Shown here piece by piece: positions 22,698 through 32,700 of a stretch of 64,000 nucleotides of DNA. The stretch is from Fulvia fulva (Eukaryota > Ascomycota > Dothideomycetes > Mycosphaerellales > Mycosphaerellaceae). Numbering within the stretch: the stretch's first letter is position 1; every line of letters begins with the position of its first letter. The stretch spans positions 868,001-932,000 of the forward strand of contig NC_063022.1 in the NCBI RefSeq assembly GCF_020509005.1. The letters are read 5' to 3'. The position numbers were made by a program, and so were the translations under genes. Under the pieces are notes generated by a model, which saw only the letters and a program-made list of their open reading frames with translations, made no database searches and had not been told where the DNA came from.

Positions 22698-25600
22698 AAC
22701 GTCAACTATAGCAAGGATATAGTCTAGAACCATTTCCTATACGAGGCGGACCCGTACGTCTACTACGTCCTAGCAATCTAGGAGCTATAGATTAACCCGT
22801 ACTATAAGAGACTAACGACCTATAAGTCACTAGGCTATACGACATACCTACGAGGCGACGGTAGACCCCGTACGTACTTCTATATTAGCAAGGACATACT
22901 AGAATCCGACTAGGAGGTAGTGTACTACGTAGACGAAGAAGGCGGGGGAGATATTACCTCCCTCTACGTAGGTAGTACCTAGATACACAACCTATATATA
23001 TAACCGCTAGCCTAGAGGTCTAGCCGCGACCTAGGGGTCTGTAGACACCTAGACAGTACGCTTAAGAGACAAGGGTGCCACATCGTAGTAGGAGACTTTA
23101 ATATATACTACCCTTCCTAGGAAAGCCTTATATAGCCGCACCCTATAGCCGACGAAGTACTCGACTTAATAGCGAGTAACGTAATTGCCCTTAATACCCC
23201 GAAGGACCTAGGCACCTAGAAGAGAGGGGGACTCTAAGGCACGATCGACCTCTCCTAGGTCTTAGATAGCTACTACTATACGGTAACCTACTATAGGATC
23301 GAACATAAACTCGAGGCGTTATTAGACTATATGCTAGTTAGGACCTCTATTACGATATAGATATAACGTACACTAGCGAGAACCCCTAAGCCAAACTAGG
23401 GAAAGGCCTACTAGGCTAATATCTAGGCGTACCTCGATAACTCCGAGAGGCTAGTCTAGATCGCGTAGTAGTAATACATTAGTAAAGACGAGATAGACGA
23501 GGCAGTCTAAGGGTTAATAGACGAGATAAGAAAAGCGACCTTACTTTACGTTCCGCTTGCCTAACTAATAATATAGTCTAAACTATACTAGACGCCGAAG
23601 TACACTACGGTAGTAAGAGAAGTAAGGAGAGCCCGCCGGGTATAGACGAGTAGCTATAGCGAGGAGGCCTAGAACGTATATAGGGAGGTATATCAACAGA
23701 AGAAAGCTATAATACGGAGGGAGAAAGTAGTCGGCTAGAGGGCTATAGTAGAAGAAATCGCCGGCAAGCTAGCGAGGATATAGAAGCTAGCGAAATGGGC
23801 CCGATAGGACTATATATAGGGCCCCTCCTTCTCTATCCTAGCGCTATAATCGCCTAGTAGCCCGGTTAGCGACCCCGAGGCCAAGGCGCGTCTACTAGCT
23901 AGCAAGTTCCTCCCGCCCCTAGTCGAGGCTAATCTAAGCGACATAATTAGCTCTACTCCCCTAGCCCCTAGTATCGCGGTCCGATAGGAGGTGTCTAAGG
24001 GAGAAGTTGCCGCTATACTAAGGAAGTTGCCGGCGAAGAAAGCCCCGGGGCCGGATAGGATCCTAAACGAGCTACTAAAGAAGTGTAGAGATCAACTAGC
24101 CCTAGTAGTTATAGCGATCTTTAACGCCTGCCTATAGACCGGATACTACCCGATAGCTTTTAAACAATCGACGACAGTGGTCCTACGTAAGCCGTAGAAG
24201 GAAGACTATACGTAGGTGAAGTCGTACCGCCTAATTGCGCTGCTTAATACTCTTAGGAAGGCGCTTAAGAAGCTAGTTATAACGAGACTCTCCGAGGCGG
24301 TAGAGGAACACTCCCTACTCCCGGACACCTAGATAGGTACGCGCCTATAGCGATCGACGCTATCCGCGATAGAACTTATCACCTCTTAGGTAAAGGCCAT
24401 CTAGTATAAGAATAGGGACAAGGTAGCTTCCTTACTTAGCCTAGACATATCGGGAGCCTTCGACTACGTGTTATACCCGCGGCTACTCTACATCCTAAGG
24501 TCGAAAGGACTCCCTAAGTAGCTTGTCAACTTCGTACGGTCCTACCTCTAAAACCGTAGTACGTCGATCCTAGTCGGCTAGTATAGAAGCCCTTTTCAAG
24601 TAGTCTATACTAGAATCCCGTAAGGCTTAACGCTAGCACCTATTCTGTTCCTCTTCTTTATAGCGACGCTGCTCCCAGCCCTAGAATCCTAGAACACCGC
24701 TGCGAGCGGCTTCGTAGACGACATAAACATCCTAGCGTGGTCTTCCTCGACTAAGGAGAACTGTAGGCTACTAGAAGAGAAGCACAAGATCTACGAGGAC
24801 TAGGCTAGGAGGCACGGGGCTCGGTTTGCCCTAGAAAAGTACAATCTAATACATTTTACGCGCCGGCTACGGTTCTATAATATATAAGCTTCTATCTAGA
24901 TATAGGGGCACACGACTAACCCGGTAGATCAGCTTAGGATCCTCGGACTATAGGTGGACCCGGCGCTACGGTAGAGGAAGTACGTATAGGTATTATCGGG
25001 GAAAGCTAAACAGAATATAGTATTATACTAGAGGCTCACTACGTCTATATAGGGCGCGGACTTCCGGTAGTCACGACTCCTATATACGGCTATTATACGG
25101 CCAGTTCTTACCTATAGTAGCTAAGTATAGTCCTTAGGCGAGAGGGCCTACCTATCGAAGGGACTCGTCGCGCCGCTAGCGAAGATCTAAAACTAATGCC
25201 TAAGGAAGGTCACCGGGGTATATAAGTCGACGCTAATAAGGATGCTTAAGTACTAGACCGCTATACCGCCGATCGACCTATATATCTAGGGACTACGGAC
25301 CTCCTACTTAGGTAAGTCGGCACAGTACCTAGTATAGAAGGTTATCGCTAGTATAGTCGTAAGGGCCCGCGAATTAGTACTAGCGTATAAGGGCATTCGA
25401 CCCGGAAACGAGCCGAACTACCGGGTAAGGGACGAATAGCTAGTAATACGGTAGGAAGGTAAGAAGTCGTTTATAGAGTAACTATAGAAAGAGAGGTAGA
25501 ACAACTAGGGTATAGGGTATAGTAGACGCCCCTAGCTATCGGGACAACCTAAGGAATAGTTAGCTACGGAATCCGCGGTTAAGCACCCCCCGAAGCTTAT

Positions 25601-25973
25601 CTACTACCGCCTTACGAGGGTATAGAGTAGTATTATAACCTAACTACGAAGCGAACACATCGGCCTCTAGGGGTACCTATTATAGAGGAAGGTTCTAGGA
25701 TATACGAATACTAGCTGCCCCTACGGCTATCGCTCCTAGAACGTACGGTACGTACTTCTCGTCTATCCGAGGTAGTTACTAGGAAGGGGGGAGTAGATAG
25801 TAAAGGCGAGGAACCGGACGATTAGGGTACTTCTTAACAACGCTAAGGACCTACGGCGTATTACGAACTAGATACTAGAGAATGGCTAGCTAGAACAGTA
25901 CCGCCTAGTAGGAGTAGTATAGGAAGAGAGGGCATGATATAGCGCGAGAAGACCGGCTAGGAGCGGGGGCTAA
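22656..25973 (+). pseudogene. LINE copy 2 ORF2 (endonuclease-RT) pseudogene, frame preserved
   Basis: From ATG at 22656 to TAA at 25971 the span is 3318 bp, exactly 1106 codons, with only point-mutation stops. If those are read as Gln or Trp the frame is continuous. The endonuclease has a GDFN motif at about residue 146 (23091-23102) and an R-G-T-I-D-like segment near 23240. RT follows, with APGPDRILNELLKK (about 24040), LSLDISGAFDYV (about 24440) and FVDD at residue 686 (24711-24722). A C-terminal Cys/His motif lies near 25715-25770. This is the best template for the ancestral family sequence in the window. Confidence 0.85.
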
Positions 25974-26151
25974 CGTAGTAGTGATATAGACTACGTACGT
26001 TTAGGGGGAAAGCTAATCTAGATAAGGAGTAGTCGGGGGCGGGAAGGGTTTTCACCTATTCGGGTTTCCCTTTATACATAACAATAGATATATACCTATA
26101 TAGGCCGGATAGGGTCCTAGAACAGGGGAATAACAAATCTATCTATCTATC

Positions 26152-27424
26152 TATATTCTAGGAAGATAGTAGTTAGGAATAAGATCTAAGGACCTTTCTT
26201 ATCTTAGGTAGACTAGGGCAGTCCTTGATTAGATGATCCTTCTTATAGAGAAGGTAGGAGAGTGGTCTTACTAGACCTAAGGGCTTGACCTAGGTGGCTA
26301 CTATACTATACTTAGCCTTAGAGGGATCTAACCTAGCTTCTTAAGCTTTAAGGATCTTTAAGGTCCTTTTATAATCTATCTTTAGCTAAGCTATAATAGT
26401 ATCCCTAGCTATATAGTAGCTAGGTAGTAGTAAGCTTAAGAGCTAGGTTATCCTTATATTAGCTTTCCTATAATACTAACCCTCTAGGTTAACATTAGCA
26501 ATCCTTTTTCTAAGAGAAACTAGGTATGTCTATACAGATCTAATAGTCAACTCTTCACTTATCTCAAAGGTCACAAATTACTCTATAAGCTTATATATAT
26601 AGGTTAGTAGTACCTAGCTATACTTGTTCTAGAGATACACCCACTTCTTAGTAGCTCTTCTAGATTTATATAAGCCCTTAAGCTCAAATTCATCTTCTTC
26701 TATAATCCTACTAAGGATACTGAAGTTGCACACTACATTATGTCTTGTCTATATTAGCGTATTGAGGGTCTCTTTAGTTATAGCCTCTTCTTAGAGTTTT
26801 AGAGTCTTGCCCTTAATATTGTTAAAAGACACTTCTATTAGGTCATTAATTGCAAAGAATACTAATTAGCTCTCTATCTTATATCTCTAAAGGTTGAACC
26901 ATCTCTTCTAATTGTCCTTCCTAAGAATTGGGATTTTGCCTCCCTTCTCCTCTATCTTCTCTTAGTATAAATCTATAATAGATTAGATATAATGAAACAA
27001 GGTGTATATATTCTCAAGTAGTAGCTTAGATCCTACTGAGGCTTCTAGTATAGAATAGGAAAGTTCGTAGGTATAGATACTAAGGCCTACTTAGTAAAGT
27101 AAAGAAGGAGCGGTATAAGGTCTCGGGGCTAGGACATAGGTCTATCTCTCCTAGTAGAGCTTTAAATGACTTACTCGAAGTCCTTCTTAATAGTATCTCG
27201 ATACAGTTTTACCTATAGAGTATCTTTAAGGTATTGGCTTTAAGTAAGCCGTATAGAGTCCTTGTCTAGGTTACCTATTACTTAGTATCAAACTAAGCTC
27301 CTTTTTAGGATAGACCGGGTAGACTTCTGATTCCTAGATGTTTTCTGCCACGATAGCAAGGGATATAAATAACCTATACTAATATAGGTTGCTCTTATTC
27401 CTATATAAACCCGGGCTTATAACC
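26152..27424 (-). pseudogene. copia A gag remnant and leader
   Basis: Continuation of copia A beyond LINE copy 2, matching 42563-43357 plus 49500-49977 of copia B. Reading leftwards from the 5' LTR it holds the leader with the primer site (27408-27424), then gag, then the gag zinc knuckle region near 26215-26260. No useful open frame remains. Confidence 0.75.
27408..27424 (-). promoter_or_regulatory. primer-binding site of copia A
   Basis: Directly inside the 5' LTR. On the plus strand it reads AACCCGGGCTTATAACC, a RIPed form of AACCCGGGCTCATAACC. The core GGGCTCATAACC is the anticodon-loop region (CAT) of initiator tRNA-Met, so the primer is an internal piece of that tRNA, as in Drosophila copia and related elements. 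Confidence 0.75.
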
Positions 27425-27659
27425 TATTAAATAGGTACGGGTAGATAGTAGCGGAGTAGAGTAAGAGATTCATCTTTAACTAACTAATAGTACGAGTATA
27501 TAGCAATATATCAGGAACTAATATATTGATTATATTAGATGTCTATCTAAGCTAAAGGGGAGAGAAGGTATCTCTCTATAAGCTAAGTTATTATAGATAC
27601 CTTAGGCTACTAGATCACTTCCTAATTATTGACTCCCTTCAAGATACTACATCTTAATA
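27425..27659 (-). repeat. 5' LTR of copia A
   Basis: 235 bp, partner of 15367-15601. Starts TATTAAAT and ends TTAATA; copy B has TGTTAAAT and TTAACA, so both the terminal TG and CA were hit by RIP-type changes. Confidence 0.9.
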
Positions 27660-27989
27660 GACCGTACGATTAATTTGCGATAATAGAGAACGCCGACGAG
27701 GCCTCCCGACGCCCTCCCCTACGACCTTTAAGTATACGACCTAGCGCTACTATTTAGCGATAGTAACACCTATATCGCACGCCCTCTATCTTAGCCGAGT
27801 TGCTAACCGGAGACCCTTAGAACCTAGAACTTTAGAACTAGCTTAACTCGATCCTTAGCGATAGTATATATCCGGACCGCGTAAGTAGGATATAGTATAA
27901 GTAAGGAAATAGAACAGATAGGTGTACTCTCTCTTATCTTTATATACCCGATTCATAAATTCCTATAACTAATAATACGCCTTAGTCTT

Positions 27990-29024
27990 TAATACGATAT
28001 GAGGGTAGTAGGGTAGAGAGTAAGAAGCTAGTACGACTAGATATCGAAGATATTCGTCTCCCGTCTTACGAGGACGATAGTAAAGGCATCGACTTTATAT
28101 AGTTTATTAATAGTATAGCGCCTTCTTGTATAGACTAGATCGACTTCGACGATATAGACTTCTAGTACGATCTAATAAACTATAAGATCGCCGATACTAA
28201 AGTATTTAAGAGGGTAGTTACCTTACGGCCTAATACTATATATCCTAAGGTTAAGAGTACTATAGATAGGTATGCCTACTAGAAGGTTATACTCGACTAC
28301 TCCCGAGCCTAGGTACGACGCTATCGCGAGGAACGTAATCAAGTCGATACTAAACTTGCGAAGCTCTAAGAAGAATATAATGTCGTCTTCGAAGACTAAT
28401 AGGATAAAGCGACCGAGCGAGATAAGATATAAGCCGATACTATAATATATTAGATATCCTAGGAAGATACTAAGGCCCGTATCTAGATACTATAAATAGC
28501 CTTAGACGATACCGTAACTAAGGAACACTATAAGAAGATTACGAATAAGCTAGTAGGTCGTATTAATACTACTAATAGCTATCTCGAGTAAGTAGAGAAC
28601 GAAGTCGACTAACTTAAGGCTAAGATTATATAGTAGGATACTAAGATCTCGTAACTTAAGACATAAGCCCGGCTTACCGCCTTACTAAGTAAGCGAGACC
28701 GCCCGCTTACTTTCCCTAAGTAGTTACAACCCTAGTAATAGCCGTAGTAGTAGGAATAGTAGACTACTAGTCTAGAAGGATTCCTATAAGCCGATACCCG
28801 TCGTTCTTAGACTCTAGTAGGTAGCGGCTATCGGGCCCGTACCTATAACCGTACTACCCGCGCCGGTTCTCTCGTACCCTTAGTAGCCCGTACTAATAAT
28901 ACTACGATATTCGCCGCCTAAACCGACCAACATTTCCCCTATCCTAAAGAGTTTGACAACTTAGGCGAGCTCTCCTATATCGACTAGAAAGAGAGCTATA
29001 AGGACTCTATCGCGGTACAATATA
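27990..29024 (+). pseudogene. element P gag, first part
   Basis: Plus-strand gag remnant. An acidic N-terminal region (LDIEDIRLPSYEDD near 28045) is followed by a long charged, probably coiled-coil stretch with many former Gln codons (about 28300-28700). A Gln-rich segment comes next, then the YPKEFDNLGEL-like capsid motif near 28940. It stops where the intact copia begins and resumes at 34565. Confidence 0.65.
29020..29024. repeat. target-site duplication of the intact copia (left)
   Basis: ATATA, repeated at 34560-34564 on the other side of the element. The flanking gag sequence joins across the insertion. Confidence 0.9.
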
Positions 29025-29257
29025 TGTTGAGAACATACAGGCCGCAGGACAAGCATGTAGGTGTGGGTGTGTCATGTGATAGATCACGTGACTAGGGTTT
29101 GCCAGCCTATAGGCTGGCAAACATCCGGACACCTAGCATCTACCTACACCAACACCGGCGATACTGTATGTAGATACACGCTATCCCATTGGGTCCTTCT
29201 TCGTCTTTGGTGTGATCCGCCGTCTTCCACTGCTGCGCAACTCGTACCTGTTTAACA
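29025..29257 (+). repeat. 5' LTR of the intact copia
   Basis: 233 bp. It contains a perfect 26-bp palindrome (29097-29122) and a near-palindrome around CACGTG just upstream (about 29071-29092). Ends are TGTTG...TAACA. Confidence 0.95.
29097..29122. repeat. perfect 26-bp palindrome in the copia 5' LTR
   Basis: Two 13-bp arms, GTTTGCCAGCCTA and its reverse complement, meet without a spacer. The same palindrome is present in the 3' LTR at 34399-34424. Could be a dimeric factor site or an RNA hairpin. Confidence 0.9.
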
Positions 29258-29274
29258 GGTTATGAGCCCGGGTT
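29258..29274 (+). promoter_or_regulatory. primer-binding site of the intact copia
   Basis: GGTTATGAGCCCGGGTT begins right after the LTR. Its reverse complement contains GGGCTCATAACC, the anticodon-loop sequence of eukaryotic initiator tRNA-Met with CAT anticodon. Copia-type elements prime from an internal fragment of this tRNA. Confidence 0.8.
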
Positions 29275-29764
29275 AGCAACTCGGTGTTTCACCCTCGACA
29301 AAGTCGTATTGGAGTTATTCCTCTTCAGAACAAAAGGAAGGCAGACTGGAGGCCGCACCCGCCTTGCACAGGAAGCTACAGCCGTGCTGTAGGTGCATAT
29401 AAGACGTGAAAGAGCCTAGTGAGGCACTGTCAGACTCCGAGTCAGGGAGCCTGTGCCAATACCTCAGACAAGTGGGCGAGCTTACTGAGAAGAGTCGCTC
29501 TCCGGACATCGCGTTCGCATCGACTAACTGTTCATTCTGAGAGAGCCGCAGTGTCTCAGAAACCCCCTCTGCTGAGAGAGTTACGCTACAGTGTCTCAGC
29601 ACCAACACGATCCTTACCGACCGACTTTCCTCCTCTTCCCGGCGGATAGCCATCCTCTCCGCTATCAACCTCGCGTTCGGTTTATCCCATTTCGATCCGA
29701 TCGCGTACGACCGAATACATCCTTTTACCTGAGGGCAGCCAACCTGTCCCTCAACTTACAAAAA
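29275..29764 (+). other. untranslated leader of the intact copia
   Basis: About 490 bp between the primer site and the chosen gag-pol ATG. An in-frame upstream ATG exists at 29591 and would add 58 residues. I prefer 29765 because it has an A-rich AAAAATGG context and because the protein from there starts with the usual short lead into the copia gag domain. No other feature is visible. Confidence 0.6.
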
Positions 29765-32700
29765 ATGGAGAACGAGACTGGGTTCATAAGAAAGAGAGCA
29801 GCACCTCTTCTGACAAGAGAGAACCACGAAACATGGTTCAAGCTGATGAGAATACACCTGGTATCAAAGCAGGTTGACTGGGTCCTCGAAGACATCATCA
29901 CGGACATTCCCGCTGCAACCCCATCTATAGCGACACCCTCTGCATCATCGGAGTCATCCCTTCCTTTGGATCAAGCGATAAGGAAGGCATCGTACAGACG
30001 GCACAATGCAACGGCCCTGTATGAGATGTACATCTGTCTGTCGACAGATGACCAAGAGATGACATACGAGATCCGGCATGCGAAGGAGTTGTGGGAATGG
30101 GCTGAAGCTAAATATAAGAGAAGACTTCTCGCTACTGGAAGAAGTTTGCTTCAGCAATACACCAATTTCGTGATGACAGAAGACCAGTCTATAGATGACG
30201 CCTGGCAGGAGCTTAGCTCAATTGCAAGGAGGGCTGTTTCAATCTCGCCTCAGTTCCAAGACATCAAGACTGAGGACAGAAAGATCCAGCAACTCTTAGC
30301 AGCTCTGCCAGACTCATTTGGCTCAATTCGCGATGCAATTGATGCCCAGGTGAATCTCTCACCACAAGACATTCTTGCAATTCTTGGGGAGAAGCAAGAA
30401 TCAATGATTCATCAAGGGACAGCCATGTTTGCTAAGAAGGGTTTCCAGGGCAAGCTCACGTGCCATCTCTGCGGTGGTGACCATTTTATGAGCAAGTGCC
30501 CACACCTTTCTGCAGCTCAGCAGGCTGTTAGGAACAAGGACAAACTAGCCAGGGTTACCTACCCTGCTAAGAGACAACCGTCACCACCTCGTAGGAGGTC
30601 ATCATCACCAAACCTTCGTGATGTCCTCAAGGTGATGACGGACCTTGCAAAGCAGATGAAGGAGAGCCGCAAGCCAAAGGCCTCCTCTAGTAAGCCTGCA
30701 AGGGCCCATGCGACCCAGGAAGACGCATCAGACCCTGAGATACCATCAGAAGATGATGATGTTGATGAGGTTGCCCATTCCACTGTGGAAGCCAAAGGCA
30801 AGTACCCCTCGTCCGAGTGGTTGCTTGACTCTTGTGCATCATCACATATGACTGACCAAGATTCACTATTCAGGACACTGAAGCCTCTTCAAAAGAGGAA
30901 GTGGATCAAGGTTGGGGGTGGCTATCTACAAGCTACACATATGGGAAGTGCAGTAATGGGTGGTCCTTCTGGAAAGCAAATTGTCTTAGAAAATGTCCTG
31001 TTTGTTCCTGGCCTTGGAGTTAGTCTTGTTTCGTGGAATCAGTTCAGCCAACAGTTTGCTGTCCAACCACCCAGTTTCACCCTAAAATCCTTGTCTGGTA
31101 AACCCGTTGTCCAGACCAAACTTCGAGGAGGAGTACCGTTTATCCACTCGATCTCGGAAATTCTTGAGCCACAGCATGCTGGCATACTCTCTCAAGAACG
31201 TGACGGTACCGCTATGGCTAACACTGAGTCCGAAGATCAGTGGGAGCTATGGCATAGAAGATGTGCACACCTTGGCAAGGGACTGCTAAGAAACCTGCAT
31301 AGAGTCACTGACAAGAAAGATCCCATTCCTGTTCCTTCTGAACACCAGAATTGCAAGGTCTGCTCCCTTGCAAACATGAGGAAGTTCAAAGGACCTGCCA
31401 CAGAGAGGAAAGGGGAGAGGCTGGCCCTCATCTCCATTGACATCTGTGGGCCTTTTCAGGGCGCAGTCTCTAGGCTAGGATACAAATATTGGCTTGAGAT
31501 TGTAGACAACTTCTCTAGGAAGAAGTGGGTAATCCCTTTGAAGGCCAGGAGCGACGCTCCTGCAGCCCTACGGGATTGGAAGGTCCAGGCAGAACGGCAG
31601 TCAAGGTGCTTTCTGTCTGCGATCCGCAGTGATGGTGCAAAGGAAATTCTCGCCTTGCTAAAAGAGTGGGAGAAGGAGTTTGGCACTCAGATGGACACAA
31701 CTGATGCCTACAACTCTCTTCAGAATGGACCTGTGGAAAGGTCAATTCAAGCCTCTGAGAACACAGTCCGGGCTATGCTTGAAGACTCTGGCATGCCAGT
31801 TGAGTTCTGGCCAGAAGCTTTGCAAGCACAGACTGTGATCAGAAACAGACTGCCTAATGGTCCGATCATTGATGGTATTGCTCTTTCACCAGAAGAAGCC
31901 TTTACTGGCCAAGTACCGTCAGTCGACCATTTCCGCGTCTGGGGATGCAAAGCTGTGGTCTATGTAGACCCAAGAGCCCAACCTCAAGGCTTGAGGAGAG
32001 ACAAGTTGATGAACCGAGGAAAAGAAGCCGTGTTTGTGGGCTACTCAGAAAACACCACAAAACAATGGCTGTTCTGGGATCCCGACATGAAAGCAATAAA
32101 AGCGCATAGTCACGTCGACTGGTTTGAGAATGAGAAGGGGGGAGATATGGATCTTGGTATCACCTTCACTAACCAGCCGAGTCGAGCGCCACAGCGCAAT
32201 CCTGTTGGGAGGAAGCCCTTTGGGGCGAAATTTTCCGATAGGGGATTATCAGAGACACCGTTACGAAGGCCAGGAGAAAATATTGAGGCGGTTTCAACAC
32301 TGTCGAAGGCCGATAACGGTGGATCTATACTGAACCTACCCAAGTCATCAACACCACAGCAACCGCTGTTTGTGCAACTTCCCCCTCCCCCAAAGGACAT
32401 TGGGGAATACCAGAAGTTTGGAGATCAGGGTACTCCAATGAAAGAAAAAGAAGATGTCGTTCAGTTCGACCCATCCGAACACCCAGCGCCACCTCAGGTT
32501 GCAGGCAACAAGAGGTCAAGGGGGGACGGAGATGATAACTCTGAAGAGCATGAGGCTAAACACCATAAGGCTCTTATCGCCCAGATGTTCCATCTAGACC
32601 CTACAATGAGCTGGGTAGAGGAGATTCTGAACGACGTGGAAGAATATGCATTTGCTGCTGTTGGGCAGGCCATAGCCTATCAGCAGGAAGTGCCAATCCC

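Larger units (their letters stand above)
20327..26151 (+). mobile_element. LINE copy 2, longest copy
   Basis: A 5825-bp insertion in copia A with an 11-bp target duplication TATATTCTAGG-type (TATATTCTAGG at 20316-20326 and 26152-26162). The empty site appears in copia B near 42565. It has a 1.07-kb 5' region (20327-21399) that copies 1 and 3 lack, then ORF1, ORF2 and the ATCT-repeat tail. It is RIPed but keeps its ORF2 start codon and has no indel in ORF2. Confidence 0.9.
15367..27659 (-). mobile_element. Ty1/copia element A (RIPed, with two nested insertions)
   Basis: Copia element on the minus strand bounded by 235-bp LTRs (15367-15601 and 27425-27659). Both LTRs start TATTAAAT where copy B has TGTTAAAT, a RIP-type change at the conserved TG. 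It carries a solo Ty3 LTR (19592-20111), LINE copy 2 (20327-26151) and a 310-bp tandem duplication (17414-18032). Flanking pentamers are GACTA (left) and GACCG (right), so a target duplication is not clean. It belongs to the same family as copia B and is a distant relative of the intact copia at 29025. Confidence 0.85.

Noticed and set aside
29258..29280. Possible tRNA gene because of the tRNA-like GGGCTCATAACC text
   Set aside because: Only the anticodon-loop portion is present, as a complement next to an LTR. There is no cloverleaf, so it is a primer-binding site.
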